A stretch of DNA of 64,000 nt from contig NZ_JAKFFS010000004.1 in assembly GCF_021502725.1 (NCBI RefSeq), positions 372,001 to 436,000 on the forward strand, in the 5' to 3' direction. The DNA comes from Dyadobacter sp. CY345. GTDB taxonomy: Bacteria; Bacteroidota; Bacteroidia; Cytophagales; Spirosomataceae. A program made the translations under genes and the position numbers. This document shows positions 16,190 through 24,561 of the stretch, piece by piece; the first letter of the stretch is position 1, and every line of letters begins with the position of its first letter. The notes under the pieces are model-generated. The model searched no databases. It was not told the origin of the DNA and worked only from the letters and a program-made list of their open reading frames with translations.

Positions 16190-17995
16190 TTACACTTCTA
16201 TATCAATACCCATCATACGCATTAATTCGGAAGCGTTGAACGATTTACAAATGCCGTGGTGCAGATGGTAATCAAATTTGAGCTGGCCGTTTTCTACGTC
16301 TGAACGGAAATGGAAATTTTGCACGTAATTTTCATTTGCTCCCCATTCTCCCAATTCCAGATCATGTGTCGAAACTAGCCCGGCAGCATTCTTCTGGTGC
16401 AATTGGCGAATCAACGCTTCTGCGCCTTTGTGGCGGTCCGCTGAATTTGTTCCTTTTAAAATTTCGTCTAAAAGATAAAAAACAGGAGATTCAGTTTTTT
16501 CGTCCGCCAGTTCCAATAGTTGGCGCAAACGTTTAAGTTCGGCATAAAAAGAGGAAGTGCTTTCTTCCAGAGAATCCTGGGTACGCATACTGCTGAACAC
16601 GCGAACGGGCGCACACGAAAATTTTGCAGCAGAAACAACAGCTCCCATTTGTGCCAGAACCAGATTGAGACCGATAGTTCTCAAAAATGTACTTTTTCCA
16701 GACATGTTTGAGCCTGTTACCAAAATGGTATGGCCCAATCCGTTCATATTAAAATTATTGCTCACCCGTTTTTCTTTCGGAATAAGCGGATGTCCCATTT
16801 GGGTTGTTTCTATGTAAACATCTTTTTGCCAGGTTACCTGCGGCATGGTATGCTCCGGATAAGCAAAAGCATTTCCAGCCAGACTATTCATTGCTTCTGT
16901 GTCTGCAAGCACATCCAGCCAGCTGTTCAAATGATCTTTATTTTCAGTTTTCCATTTTTCAAGACCAGCAAGACAATGCATATCCCACATGGTGGTAATC
17001 CCGATAAAAATGGCAAAAAACGGGTGATTTCTATAATCAAGTCTTTCAAATAAAACACCGGCTTTTCTGAGAGAATGCGCAGAACCGCGAATCAATGTCT
17101 GGCGTTGTTTCCACCATCTTGAACGGTAAGGGGCGGCGTCAGCAATATCCAGCAAGTCGGCATAAGCAGCCAGTGTGAAACCCAGCGCAGTGGTGCGATT
17201 TACCAGACCTTGCAAAACTTCCTGGTAACGTTTAAGGATCACCAGATGCCAGACAAGGCTCACAATCAATAGCCATGCAGGAATTAATCCCGCATAAACC
17301 AAGCCTCCGATAGCCAGGGTAACCAATGGGAAAAAGCGCCAGTTCAGCGATTTTTTCAAAGAATCTGGTAATATTTCTGTGGACCAGTCGCGAAAAGCAG
17401 TAACCTGTTGGGCAGCGTGCTCATGTAAAAGCGCCGTCGCTTCCCAGGATTGCCGGAGCTCTGGATTGATCTTAAATTCTTCAACGGCTTCCTGGCGCAT
17501 CAGGATTTCTTCCAATGGTGCGTGATTTTTTAGCCAGTTTGCAAGTCTTCTTGCACCTTCCGAAGTTCTTGTCCGGTTTAGTAAACGGTATAAAGAGTAG
17601 TCGCCAAAAATATCCAGATCCGTTGCAAACGAATGATTTTTTTCCTGAAAATGAATTCCGGTATCTTTTCTTTTAAAACGGAAAACAAGGCGCTCAATTT
17701 CATCATCGTTGATCGTCTGAAGATTGCGTTGGAAGTTACGTTTTGTTTTGGCAGCTTGCTGAAGGCGCATTAAAGCCAGAAATAGTATCGTAGCAATGGC
17801 CGTTCCAATTCCCCAACTGGATTGTCCGGTATTATTCCAAAGCCATGCTGTCCCAAAGATGCTAAGGAAAGCAGTAATTCGTCCAATTGCGAGCAAGTTG
17901 AAACGCTTCTGCGCAACGGTTTCTGCTAATTTTGCTTTTTGAAGTTCAGTTTCAAAAAATGTGTGTGGGTTCCTAATTTCCTTTTGATTATCCAT
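16190..17995 (-). CDS. Membrane-anchored MutS-like ATPase
   Basis: A 601-residue protein whose C-terminal third is the MutS ATPase domain: Walker A TGSNMSGKSTFLRTIG, Walker B VFYLLDEILKGTNSADR (with the family's DE..KGT), and the STHDLELGEW switch. The front part lacks the mismatch-recognition domain I and instead has hydrophobic segments at about residues 31-65 (ITAFLSIFGTAWLW ... IGTAIATILFLALM) and 220-255 (FPLVTLAIGGLVYAGLIPAW), so it is probably membrane-bound. That makes a canonical mismatch-repair role unlikely. The ATG at 17995 overlaps the stop of the ABC exporter gene by one base (TGATG), so the two are translationally coupled. Confidence 0.85.
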   Translation of the reverse strand: MDNQKEIRNPHTFFETELQKAKLAETVAQKRFNLLAIGRITAFLSIFGTAWLWNNTGQSSWGIGTAIATILFLALMRLQQAAKTKRNFQRNLQTINDDEIERLVFRFKRKDTGIHFQEKNHSFATDLDIFGDYSLYRLLNRTRTSEGARRLANWLKNHAPLEEILMRQEAVEEFKINPELRQSWEATALLHEHAAQQVTAFRDWSTEILPDSLKKSLNWRFFPLVTLAIGGLVYAGLIPAWLLIVSLVWHLVILKRYQEVLQGLVNRTTALGFTLAAYADLLDIADAAPYRSRWWKQRQTLIRGSAHSLRKAGVLFERLDYRNHPFFAIFIGITTMWDMHCLAGLEKWKTENKDHLNSWLDVLADTEAMNSLAGNAFAYPEHTMPQVTWQKDVYIETTQMGHPLIPKEKRVSNNFNMNGLGHTILVTGSNMSGKSTFLRTIGLNLVLAQMGAVVSAAKFSCAPVRVFSSMRTQDSLEESTSSFYAELKRLRQLLELADEKTESPVFYLLDEILKGTNSADRHKGAEALIRQLHQKNAAGLVSTHDLELGEWGANENYVQNFHFRSDVENGQLKFDYHLHHGICKSFNASELMRMMGIDIEV

Positions 17996-19812
17996 CAATG
18001 GCTTTCAGCGGTTTCGAATTGTAATTTAATCAGGCTCGCATATAAGCCGTTATTCAATAACGATAATTCCTGATGCGTACCCGATTCCGCAATCTGGCCT
18101 TCTTTGATCACGTATATTGAATCGACCATTCGGATGGTTGCTAAGCGGTGTGCGATCACGATCGTCGTACGGTTTTTCATCAGATCATTCAATGCTATCT
18201 GAACAAGTTTTTCTGATTCTGCGTCCAGAGAACTTGTCGCTTCATCCAGTATCAAAATTTTCGGGTCTTTCAGAATTGCTCTGGCGATGGCTATTCTTTG
18301 ACGCTGTCCGCCTGATAATTTAATACCACGCTCACCAACCACCGTATCAAATTTTTCAGGGAATGTGTCAATAAATTCCGTGGCATAAGCCTTTTTGGCG
18401 GCCTCTAAAATTTCCTCTCTTGTCGCTGATGGCTTTCCGTAAGCTATATTCTCATAAATCGTTCCTCCAAAAAGCATAACTTCCTGCGGGACGATCGCAA
18501 TATTTTTCCTTAACTCAGAAATTCCGTAACTATTTATTGACTTTCCATCAATCAGAATATCTCCTGACTGATGATCATAGAACCGCATAAGCAATTGAAT
18601 GATCGTCGATTTTCCAGCACCGCTATACCCAACCAAAGCGATTTTTTCTCCTGCTTTGACATGAAAGGAAATTCCTTTCAACACAGGAAGATCAGCTCTT
18701 GACGGGTACGAAAACTGTACGTTCTGATAGGAAATGTCTCCGGCCATATGCACTGCCGAGGTTTTTGCAGATTCTTCAACCGAGACCTCAGAAGTTTCCT
18801 GAAGCAGCTCGAAAATTCTTTCGGATGCACCAACCGTTTTATTAATCTGGGCATACAAGTCGCCCATGCCGCCGATGGAAGCGCCAATAAATGTTGTATA
18901 TAAAATAAATGTAAACAAGTCTGACAGCGACATATCGCCTGATTGAACCAGTCCGGCTCCAAACCAGATCACACCCACGATACCTCCGAAGATGGCGAAG
19001 ATGATGAACGACACAAATCCTCCGCGAAAGGTTGCCGCGTGAAGTGCAAGTTTTACAACACGTCCCAAAGCCGTTTCATAACGGTTAACTTCCAGATGTT
19101 CATTCGTAAATGCTTTTACGACATTAACAGATTGAAGCGTTTCTTCAACGATTACGTTCGCCGCAGCTAATTCATCCTGCGCCTTTTTGGAAAGACGACG
19201 AATGTATCTTCCAAAAAACATAGCAGCAATGACCAAAATGGGGAAAGTACCCATCATGAACAATGTCAGCTTCCAGGAAGTATATGATATAATCGCGATC
19301 CCAACGACCAGCGTAGCAACCTGACGGAAAAACTCGGCAATCGTAAATGACAAAACTCCTTCCAGCTGCGAAACATCGGAAGTTACGCGGCTTGTCAGCT
19401 CACCAACACGGCGTTGTTCCAGAAATCCAAGGGGAAGCGTAATGATTTTGCTATACGTATCACGGCGCAAATCGGCCATTGCTCTTTCGCTCACGCGGGT
19501 AAAGAGAAATATTCGCAGGAAAGAAAATATGGATTGAAAGACCAGAACAAGGATTAAAAATCCGGTTATCTGGTTAATCGTGTAGTTGGATTTACCTTCA
19601 ATAACTTCAACAATGCTTCCGACAAGTTTCGGAAAAGCAAGGGAAGTAAAAGTTGAAAGTGTCAGGAATACCATCCCGACGATGAAAATCCATTTATATG
19701 GAAGTATGTAACGAAAAAGGGCGAATGTTTTTTTGAGTCCTTCCCAACTAATTTTTCTTACCGCAAAAGGAGATTCTCCTTCTCCTTCATCACTATTTCT
19801 TCTTTTGGCCAT
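17995..19812 (-). CDS. ABC exporter (MsbA/BmrA-like), fused permease-ATPase
   Basis: A 605-residue half-transporter expected to act as a homodimer in the inner membrane. Six transmembrane helices span about residues 35-330 (YKWIFIVGMVFLTLSTFTSL, ITGFLILVLVFQSIFSFLRI, LTLFMMGTFPILVIAAMFFG and others). The ATPase follows with Walker A LVGYSGAGKSTIIQ, the signature KLSGGQRQRIAIARAIL, Walker B ILILDEATSSLD and the H-loop IVIAHRLATI. Family relatives export lipids, lipid A precursors or drugs; the substrate cannot be assigned. It lies first in a two-gene unit with the MutS-like ATPase. ATG start. Confidence 0.92.
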   Translation of the reverse strand: MAKRRNSDEGEGESPFAVRKISWEGLKKTFALFRYILPYKWIFIVGMVFLTLSTFTSLAFPKLVGSIVEVIEGKSNYTINQITGFLILVLVFQSIFSFLRIFLFTRVSERAMADLRRDTYSKIITLPLGFLEQRRVGELTSRVTSDVSQLEGVLSFTIAEFFRQVATLVVGIAIISYTSWKLTLFMMGTFPILVIAAMFFGRYIRRLSKKAQDELAAANVIVEETLQSVNVVKAFTNEHLEVNRYETALGRVVKLALHAATFRGGFVSFIIFAIFGGIVGVIWFGAGLVQSGDMSLSDLFTFILYTTFIGASIGGMGDLYAQINKTVGASERIFELLQETSEVSVEESAKTSAVHMAGDISYQNVQFSYPSRADLPVLKGISFHVKAGEKIALVGYSGAGKSTIIQLLMRFYDHQSGDILIDGKSINSYGISELRKNIAIVPQEVMLFGGTIYENIAYGKPSATREEILEAAKKAYATEFIDTFPEKFDTVVGERGIKLSGGQRQRIAIARAILKDPKILILDEATSSLDAESEKLVQIALNDLMKNRTTIVIAHRLATIRMVDSIYVIKEGQIAESGTHQELSLLNNGLYASLIKLQFETAESH

Positions 19813-20043
19813 TACAAAAAGGAATTCGACACGCGTTTACTTAATTTATTCCTGAATATTCTTCAACATGAGATTTTAACCTCAAACAACTGATTACCAT
19901 TTATCTATATTCAGAATGGCAAAAGTACGGAATAATTGATAATTAAGTGGCAAGAATAAGAAGTCAGACAATTGAGATTTGTCATGGTTTGGGAAAAAAT
20001 TAGTTCTCAGGTTTTTTACTGAAAAATAACTTGCCAACTCTGT

Positions 20044-20313
20044 TCATGTGGTCCAACAGCTCCGGCTATTTATTTGATGGTAAATGGACAAGTCAAAAGT
20101 GTAAGGCAGTAAAAGATCGTCGAGCTGTTCATCTACTTTTCCTAAAATGAGCAGTGTAAGATTTTTACCTTTCAATGTTAGATCAATGTCAGAACCATTT
20201 TTGTAGTTTCCTTTTGCTCTTGATCCATAAAGAGTAACTTCCTCAATTTCCGGAAAATTTGATAAAACAGATTGAATGCGTTGAATAATATTTTCTTTTA
20301 AACCGTATTCCAT
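20044..20313 (-). CDS. MntA-like nucleotidyltransferase
   Basis: An 89-residue minimal nucleotidyltransferase with the hallmark EVTLYGSRAKGNYKNGSDID (GS...DxD). Relatives (MntA) adenylylate or otherwise silence their HepT partner, and the pair forms a type VII toxin-antitoxin module in characterised cases. It begins one base after the stop of the upstream HI0074-type gene, in the usual order for HI0073/HI0074 pairs. The C-terminus looks short (ends HQINSRSCWTT) but matches the small size of the family. Whether the pair is a toxin-antitoxin system or only a two-subunit transferase is not decidable here. Confidence 0.82.
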   Translation of the reverse strand: MEYGLKENIIQRIQSVLSNFPEIEEVTLYGSRAKGNYKNGSDIDLTLKGKNLTLLILGKVDEQLDDLLLPYTFDLSIYHQINSRSCWTT

Positions 20314-20314
20314 A

Positions 20315-20725
20315 TCAAATTAGAAACTCTGTCATTTTAATTTGAAATTCTTTAAAGGCAGGATAATATGAGGCAATAATCTTTTTCGTTATTTCATCAA
20401 CAACCTCTTCATTGTAGGTATGCGTTGTCAAATTCCGGCTATTGATCATATCCATCCAGTTTTCTCCGTAAGTAATCAGCCCTTTTTTGAAAGCTTCGAG
20501 CGTTGCGCTTCTGGATCCCATGATCGTGGCATCTCCTTCCATTTCAAAAAAATCCTTCATGACGTTCCAGGCCAATTCATGGGTATATTCAAATCTTTGT
20601 ATGAGTCCCTCTCTTTCAAGTTCGGACAAGCCTTCTTTTTGTTGGACTTGAATTGCACTTTCAAGTTTTGAAAATGCTTTATTAAAATTTTGAAATCTTT
20701 GAACCCACAGAATATCTTGCTCCAT
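20315..20725 (-). CDS. HepT/HI0074-like nucleotidyltransferase substrate-binding protein
   Basis: A 136-residue all-helical protein of the HI0074 family, partner of the minimal nucleotidyltransferase that follows. Recognisable parts are NFNKAFSKLESAI, LIQRFEYTHELAWNVMKDFF and DMINSRNLTTHTYNEE. The last corresponds to the R-x4-6-H segment (RNLTTHTY) that is the proposed RNase motif in HepT toxins. Length matches the family. It is translated first, then the transferase with a one-base gap, so the products are probably made together and bind each other. Confidence 0.82.
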   Translation of the reverse strand: MEQDILWVQRFQNFNKAFSKLESAIQVQQKEGLSELEREGLIQRFEYTHELAWNVMKDFFEMEGDATIMGSRSATLEAFKKGLITYGENWMDMINSRNLTTHTYNEEVVDEITKKIIASYYPAFKEFQIKMTEFLI

Positions 20726-20894
20726 AATTTAAAATCAGCTACTTAGCTTAATTTTCATTCACTTATTTTTGTTTAAAATTAGTTAAAATTCTGCGAAACC
20801 GGTCAGGTGAATTCCTTATCAGGAACACAGAACGGCCGGGACGGTTTGCCTAAAATCACATAATAAACAAATTATTAAAAAAGATTTCCTAGCC

Positions 20895-20925
20895 ACGCAA
20901 CCCCTATGCTGATAACCTCGTAATA
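20895..20925 (+). promoter_or_regulatory. Candidate ECF-type promoter of the sigma operon
   Basis: ACGCAACC at 20895-20902 and TCGTAATAGT after about 17 bases resemble the -35/-10 arrangement I recall before many Bacteroidota ECF sigma genes, suggesting autoregulation. It lies 18 bases before the sigma start codon. Confidence 0.45.
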
Positions 20926-20942
20926 GTAAGAAAAAGAAAGAC

Positions 20943-21512
20943 ATGCCCGAGTATAACTCCGCCGTTCTTCATGAACTACTCGACGGCTGTTTGAAAAAGA
21001 ACCGCCGAAGTCAGGAGCTGTTGTATAAACAGTTTTATGGCTACGCTATGAGCATCTGTTTGCGCTATACACGAAGCCGGGAAGAGGCAAAAGAGATACT
21101 GAATGATGGCTTTCTGAAAATTTTCACAAAGCTGGATAGTTTCGATCAAAGCCGTTCTTTTAAAAACTGGTTGAGCAGGATAATGATCAACACCGCACTG
21201 GATCATTACCGCCATGAAATTCGTCATGAAGTTTTGGATGATGTGGAAGCTGCGGATCAGGTGGTTGTAGATGAAACAGTTATCAACAAAATGGCGCATG
21301 AAGAAATAATCAGCCTTATTCAGGATCTGACACCCGCTTACCGGCTAGTGTTCAGTCTGGCTGTGATTGATGGATACACACACGAAGAAATTGCCGAACA
21401 ATTGAATATTTCCGTAGGAGCTTCAAAGTCAAACTTGTCGCGGGCACGGGAGAAATTGAGAATTATGCTATCCAAGATAAATATAGACAATTATGAAAGA
21501 GTTTCCAGATGA
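20943..21512 (+). CDS. ECF-type RNA polymerase sigma factor
   Basis: A 189-residue sigma-70 family protein with only regions 2 and 4. Region 2 reads LRYTRSREEAKEILNDGFLK followed by FDQSRSFKNWLSRIMINTALDHYR. Region 4 reads LTPAYRLVFSLAVIDGYTHE and EIAEQLNISVGASKSNLSRA, an HTH that contacts the -35 element. It should direct transcription of its own operon and perhaps other loci when released by an anti-sigma factor. The next gene overlaps its 3' end by 20 bases, so the two proteins are made in step, as expected for a sigma/anti-sigma pair. Start is the ATG 18 bases after the putative autoregulated promoter. Confidence 0.93.
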   Translation: MPEYNSAVLHELLDGCLKKNRRSQELLYKQFYGYAMSICLRYTRSREEAKEILNDGFLKIFTKLDSFDQSRSFKNWLSRIMINTALDHYRHEIRHEVLDDVEAADQVVVDETVINKMAHEEIISLIQDLTPAYRLVFSLAVIDGYTHEEIAEQLNISVGASKSNLSRAREKLRIMLSKINIDNYERVSR

Positions 21513-23022
21513 CGAACTGGACAAGCTCTTCAGAAAGTCTTCCGAAGAGCTTGATTCCACTTTCGACCCCGACGACTGGAATGCGTTGAAGAGAAAGTTA
21601 GATGAACAGGATGGAAAAACCCCTGGCGCATTATTCAAAAAATGGTGGCCGATTGGTTTGCTGGCTTTGCTTTTTATTGCAGGGTTGACGACCTATTTGT
21701 TGACAAAAGACGAAGAAACCGGAAAAGTGAATATGAGCCTTATTCCTGTTGAGAAAAAGATGTCAGAAAAAACGAGACAGATTTATAACGAGCAGATTGT
21801 TCAAGATTCGAATGAAACTGTTTTAAATGAATCAGGCTCGGAAACGAAGTTAGATGTAGAAAATGAGGAAATTGATAACAAGAATCAGATACTTAAAAAT
21901 AACCGGGAACAGCAGAATGAAGAATTTTTGACCAATAAATCTTCTGATAAAAAATTAATCAGGAAAGCTGAAAGCAAGAAGATACTGCCCCGTCGCTGGT
22001 CTAAGACAGGCGGAGTGTACTTAGAACCTGACCGTTCTATTGGGAGAAGGGTTGACGGGGCATTTTATTCTAAAAATAAGTCTTCGGAAACTTCGCGAAG
22101 TCAGAAAGAAAGTTCTTCGAGCGAGGAGAATGTGATAGTTGGGAACAGTAAACTGAATACTGAAACCAATTCAGATAATCTGAAAACTTCAAAAGATGAA
22201 GAGAATAAATTACCAGTTTCTCCGGTTGCTAACGGCGAGAATACATCTGAAATATCAACTGAATTCAATTCAGAAGCTGTGCAGAGTAGATCGCAGATAA
22301 ATGCGAATCTGCTAAAATCGAGAGCATTGGTTACTAAGAAATCAAACAAGTTACCGGAAATTGAAAAAGTTGAAACGCCCAAAATTACGGAACCAACCAA
22401 AGCAGTTGAGGAAGAAAGAGAACTGACACCAAAATTTGCAGTTCGGTTTGGTTTTTCTCCGGATTTGAGTTCGGTTGGTCTGAAAAACTTTACAAAACCA
22501 GGAACGGCGGTTTCGCTATTGATTGAGTATTCATTTCTACCAAAATTGTACTTCCAAACCGGATTGATGAGAAGCTCGAAAGGGTATAATGCCAAACCGG
22601 GAGAATATGAATGGCCAAGTTACTGGAACGATCAGAAAGCGCGGCCAACTAGCGTTGATGCGATTTGTAAGGTCATTGAAGTTCCTTTGAATTTACGTTA
22701 TGACATATCCCAAAGTGATCGGTCTCGCTGGTTTGTAGGAGCTGGAACATCTTCTTACTATATGCAAGATGAAAAGTATGAATACAATTATGCACCACAT
22801 ACTTACAATGCAAAATATTACGAACAAAATGCAGCAACAGGCTGGTACTGGCTTAGCCACTTGAATGCTTCGGCGGGATATGAATATCGTTTTTCAAACA
22901 AACTCTCGCTTTTGGCAGAACCTTATGTCAGGGTTCCGATCAAGAAAGTGGGTTATGGAAAAGTTAATTTGTTCACGACCGGTATCTGGTTCTCAATACG
23001 ATACACCCCTAATTTTAAATAA
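21493..23022 (+). CDS. Anti-sigma-like membrane protein with C-terminal beta-barrel-like domain
   Basis: A 509-residue protein. Residues 1-50 are cytoplasmic-type and acidic (FPDDELDKLFRKSSEELDS ... DPDDWNALKRKLDEQ), as in small anti-sigma domains of Bacteroidota. One transmembrane helix lies at about 51-70 (WWPIGLLALLFIAGLTTYLL). A long Ser/Glu/Asn/Lys-rich spacer of ~230 residues is followed from about residue 310 by alternating beta-type sequence (FAVRFGFSPDLSSVG, AVSLLIEYSFLPKLYFQTGL, INLRYDI-like strands and a closing TGIWFSIRY) like an outer-membrane barrel. The sigma-gene overlap supports the anti-sigma role. Spanning both membranes is an inference. Confidence 0.7.
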   Translation: MKEFPDDELDKLFRKSSEELDSTFDPDDWNALKRKLDEQDGKTPGALFKKWWPIGLLALLFIAGLTTYLLTKDEETGKVNMSLIPVEKKMSEKTRQIYNEQIVQDSNETVLNESGSETKLDVENEEIDNKNQILKNNREQQNEEFLTNKSSDKKLIRKAESKKILPRRWSKTGGVYLEPDRSIGRRVDGAFYSKNKSSETSRSQKESSSSEENVIVGNSKLNTETNSDNLKTSKDEENKLPVSPVANGENTSEISTEFNSEAVQSRSQINANLLKSRALVTKKSNKLPEIEKVETPKITEPTKAVEEERELTPKFAVRFGFSPDLSSVGLKNFTKPGTAVSLLIEYSFLPKLYFQTGLMRSSKGYNAKPGEYEWPSYWNDQKARPTSVDAICKVIEVPLNLRYDISQSDRSRWFVGAGTSSYYMQDEKYEYNYAPHTYNAKYYEQNAATGWYWLSHLNASAGYEYRFSNKLSLLAEPYVRVPIKKVGYGKVNLFTTGIWFSIRYTPNFK

Positions 23023-23116
23023 GTAATACCATTTTTTTTTACATCATGGCCATTCCCTGAAAATCCAGGGACAGGAAGTCTTTGTGTCAATTTTTTTCAT
23101 TCCTAATTATTTTATC

Positions 23117-23635
23117 ATGAACGTTACGCAAAAAGAAACAATGAAAAGGGGAGAATTTCTTAGAAGTCTCAGCCTTGGAACATCCACACTCATGGCCGTT
23201 TACTGCCTTGGCTCGCTGACTTCATGCAGCACAGGAGAAATGGATCCGGTTTCTACGCCGACCACACCGACCACGCCGGGTACTTCTTCGGGCGTGACCG
23301 GAAATGCTACGACTTCTGCGGGTGCGATTAGTTTTTCCGTTGACCTCACAAACGCTACTTATACCAAGTTGAAAACCGCTGGTTCATTCGCAATTATTGG
23401 TGATCTGATCGTGGCCTTCTCGACAGCTTCGGCCTATGTAGCACTTTCGAAAGCCTGTACACATGCCGGAACAACAGTGCAATACAGATCCGGGGAAAAT
23501 GACATTTATTGTGATAACCACGGATCGGAATTCACGCTGACGGGAACAGTGGATAAAGGGCCGGCAACAGCAGCGCTCAAAGCATACAAAGCCGTCATCT
23601 CAGCGGACGGAAATACATTAACGGTAACAGCTTAA
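23117..23635 (+). CDS. Rieske-type [2Fe-2S] lipoprotein
   Basis: A 172-residue exported protein with a Rieske cluster site: KACTHAGTTV (Cys, His) and, 15 residues on, IYCDNHGSEF (Cys, His). The N-terminus has a positively charged start (MKRGEFLRSL), a hydrophobic core and a lipobox (GSLTSC), followed by a Thr/Pro/Ser-rich linker, so it is probably anchored to a membrane facing the periplasm. The frame is open from a GTG at 23084, but the ATG at 23117 is preferred; MKRGEF at 23141 is also possible. It probably transfers electrons; its partner may be the YceI or DUF5777 neighbour. It is not part of a cytochrome bc gene set. Confidence 0.85.
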   Translation: MNVTQKETMKRGEFLRSLSLGTSTLMAVYCLGSLTSCSTGEMDPVSTPTTPTTPGTSSGVTGNATTSAGAISFSVDLTNATYTKLKTAGSFAIIGDLIVAFSTASAYVALSKACTHAGTTVQYRSGENDIYCDNHGSEFTLTGTVDKGPATAALKAYKAVISADGNTLTVTA

Positions 23636-23646
23636 TTTCGAAAACA

Positions 23647-24546
23647 ATGAAAGCACTCCGCCTCGCAATCATTTTTACTTTTGCAGCAACAACACTTCAT
23701 GCACAGGATGACCTTCTTGGAGAACTAAGTAAACTGGATAGTAACAGCACTTCACCAGTACAGGCAACCTTTAAATCCACAAGGATTATTAACGGGCATT
23801 CGGTAGAAACGGTGAAGAAAAATCATATGGATTTTCGTATTTCACACCGTTTTGGAAGATTAAATTCCGGTTCTTATGAACTATACGGATTAGACCAGGC
23901 AACCTTACGACTGGGTTTTGAATATGGCCTGACCGACGACTTGATGATCGGTGTGGGACGAAGTACGGAACAAAAAGCGTTTGATTTTTTTGGAAAATAC
24001 CGGCTGATTAAACAATCTACCGGAGCGAAGCAAATCCCGGTTTCTGTAACACTTTTTGGAAGCGCCGCCATCCGGACGGTTCGTCCGGTGACAGAAGAAG
24101 AACTGACCCGAAGTTTTCAAAATAAGCTTACCTATGTGTATCAGGCACTTGTTGCCCGAAAATTTAGCGAAAAACTTTCTCTGCAAATTACACCAACCTA
24201 TCTATATCGAAATCTGCCCGAATTGCAGGGAGATAAGCGAGCACTTTTCTCCCTGGGTTTAGGCGGACGGCTTAAACTGAGCAAACGAGTCTCCGTCAAT
24301 GCGGAATATTTCTGGGCAGCACGGGATAAGAACTCGACACTTCCATATTATGATTCCATGGCGCTTGGCGTCGATATTGATACCGGCGGACACGTTTTTC
24401 AGCTTCATTTTACCAATTCGCTTGGTATGATTGAGAAGCAGTTCATCGGAGAAACGACCGGAAGCTGGGGGAAAGGGGATGTTCATTACGGATTTAATAT
24501 TTCCAGAACTTTCAGTTTTGACAAGAAAAGCAAGCAGACCAGATAA
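23647..24546 (+). CDS. DUF5777 family beta-barrel protein
   Basis: A 299-residue exported protein (signal MKALRLAIIFTFAATTLHAQ) of the DUF5777 type from Bacteroidota. The mature part starts with DDLLGELSKL and continues with alternating strands rich in aromatic and glycine residues (MDFRISHRFGRLNSGSYELY, TLRLGFEYGLTDDLMIGVGR, VSVNAEYFWAARDKN, FQLHFTNSLGMIEKQFIGET), ending in HYGFNISRTFSF, which looks like an outer-membrane barrel. It sits 11 bases after the Rieske gene and 15 before yceI, clearly in one operon. Function unknown; the family often neighbours YceI and Rieske proteins in my recollection. Confidence 0.75.
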   Translation: MKALRLAIIFTFAATTLHAQDDLLGELSKLDSNSTSPVQATFKSTRIINGHSVETVKKNHMDFRISHRFGRLNSGSYELYGLDQATLRLGFEYGLTDDLMIGVGRSTEQKAFDFFGKYRLIKQSTGAKQIPVSVTLFGSAAIRTVRPVTEEELTRSFQNKLTYVYQALVARKFSEKLSLQITPTYLYRNLPELQGDKRALFSLGLGGRLKLSKRVSVNAEYFWAARDKNSTLPYYDSMALGVDIDTGGHVFQLHFTNSLGMIEKQFIGETTGSWGKGDVHYGFNISRTFSFDKKSKQTR

Positions 24547-24561
24547 CTAAACAGATCATTT

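Noticed and set aside
16557-17053. Several open frames on the plus strand opposite the MutS-like gene
   Set aside because: They lie wholly inside a well-supported gene on the other strand and have no recognisable domain.
23054-23071. Small hairpin TCCCTG/CAGGGA before the Rieske gene as terminator
   Set aside because: Only six pairs and no T run after it; a translation-related or chance structure is as likely.
23084-23116. GTG start for the Rieske protein
   Set aside because: The ATG at 23117 gives a better signal sequence, and the extra 11 residues are unlike an exported N-terminus.
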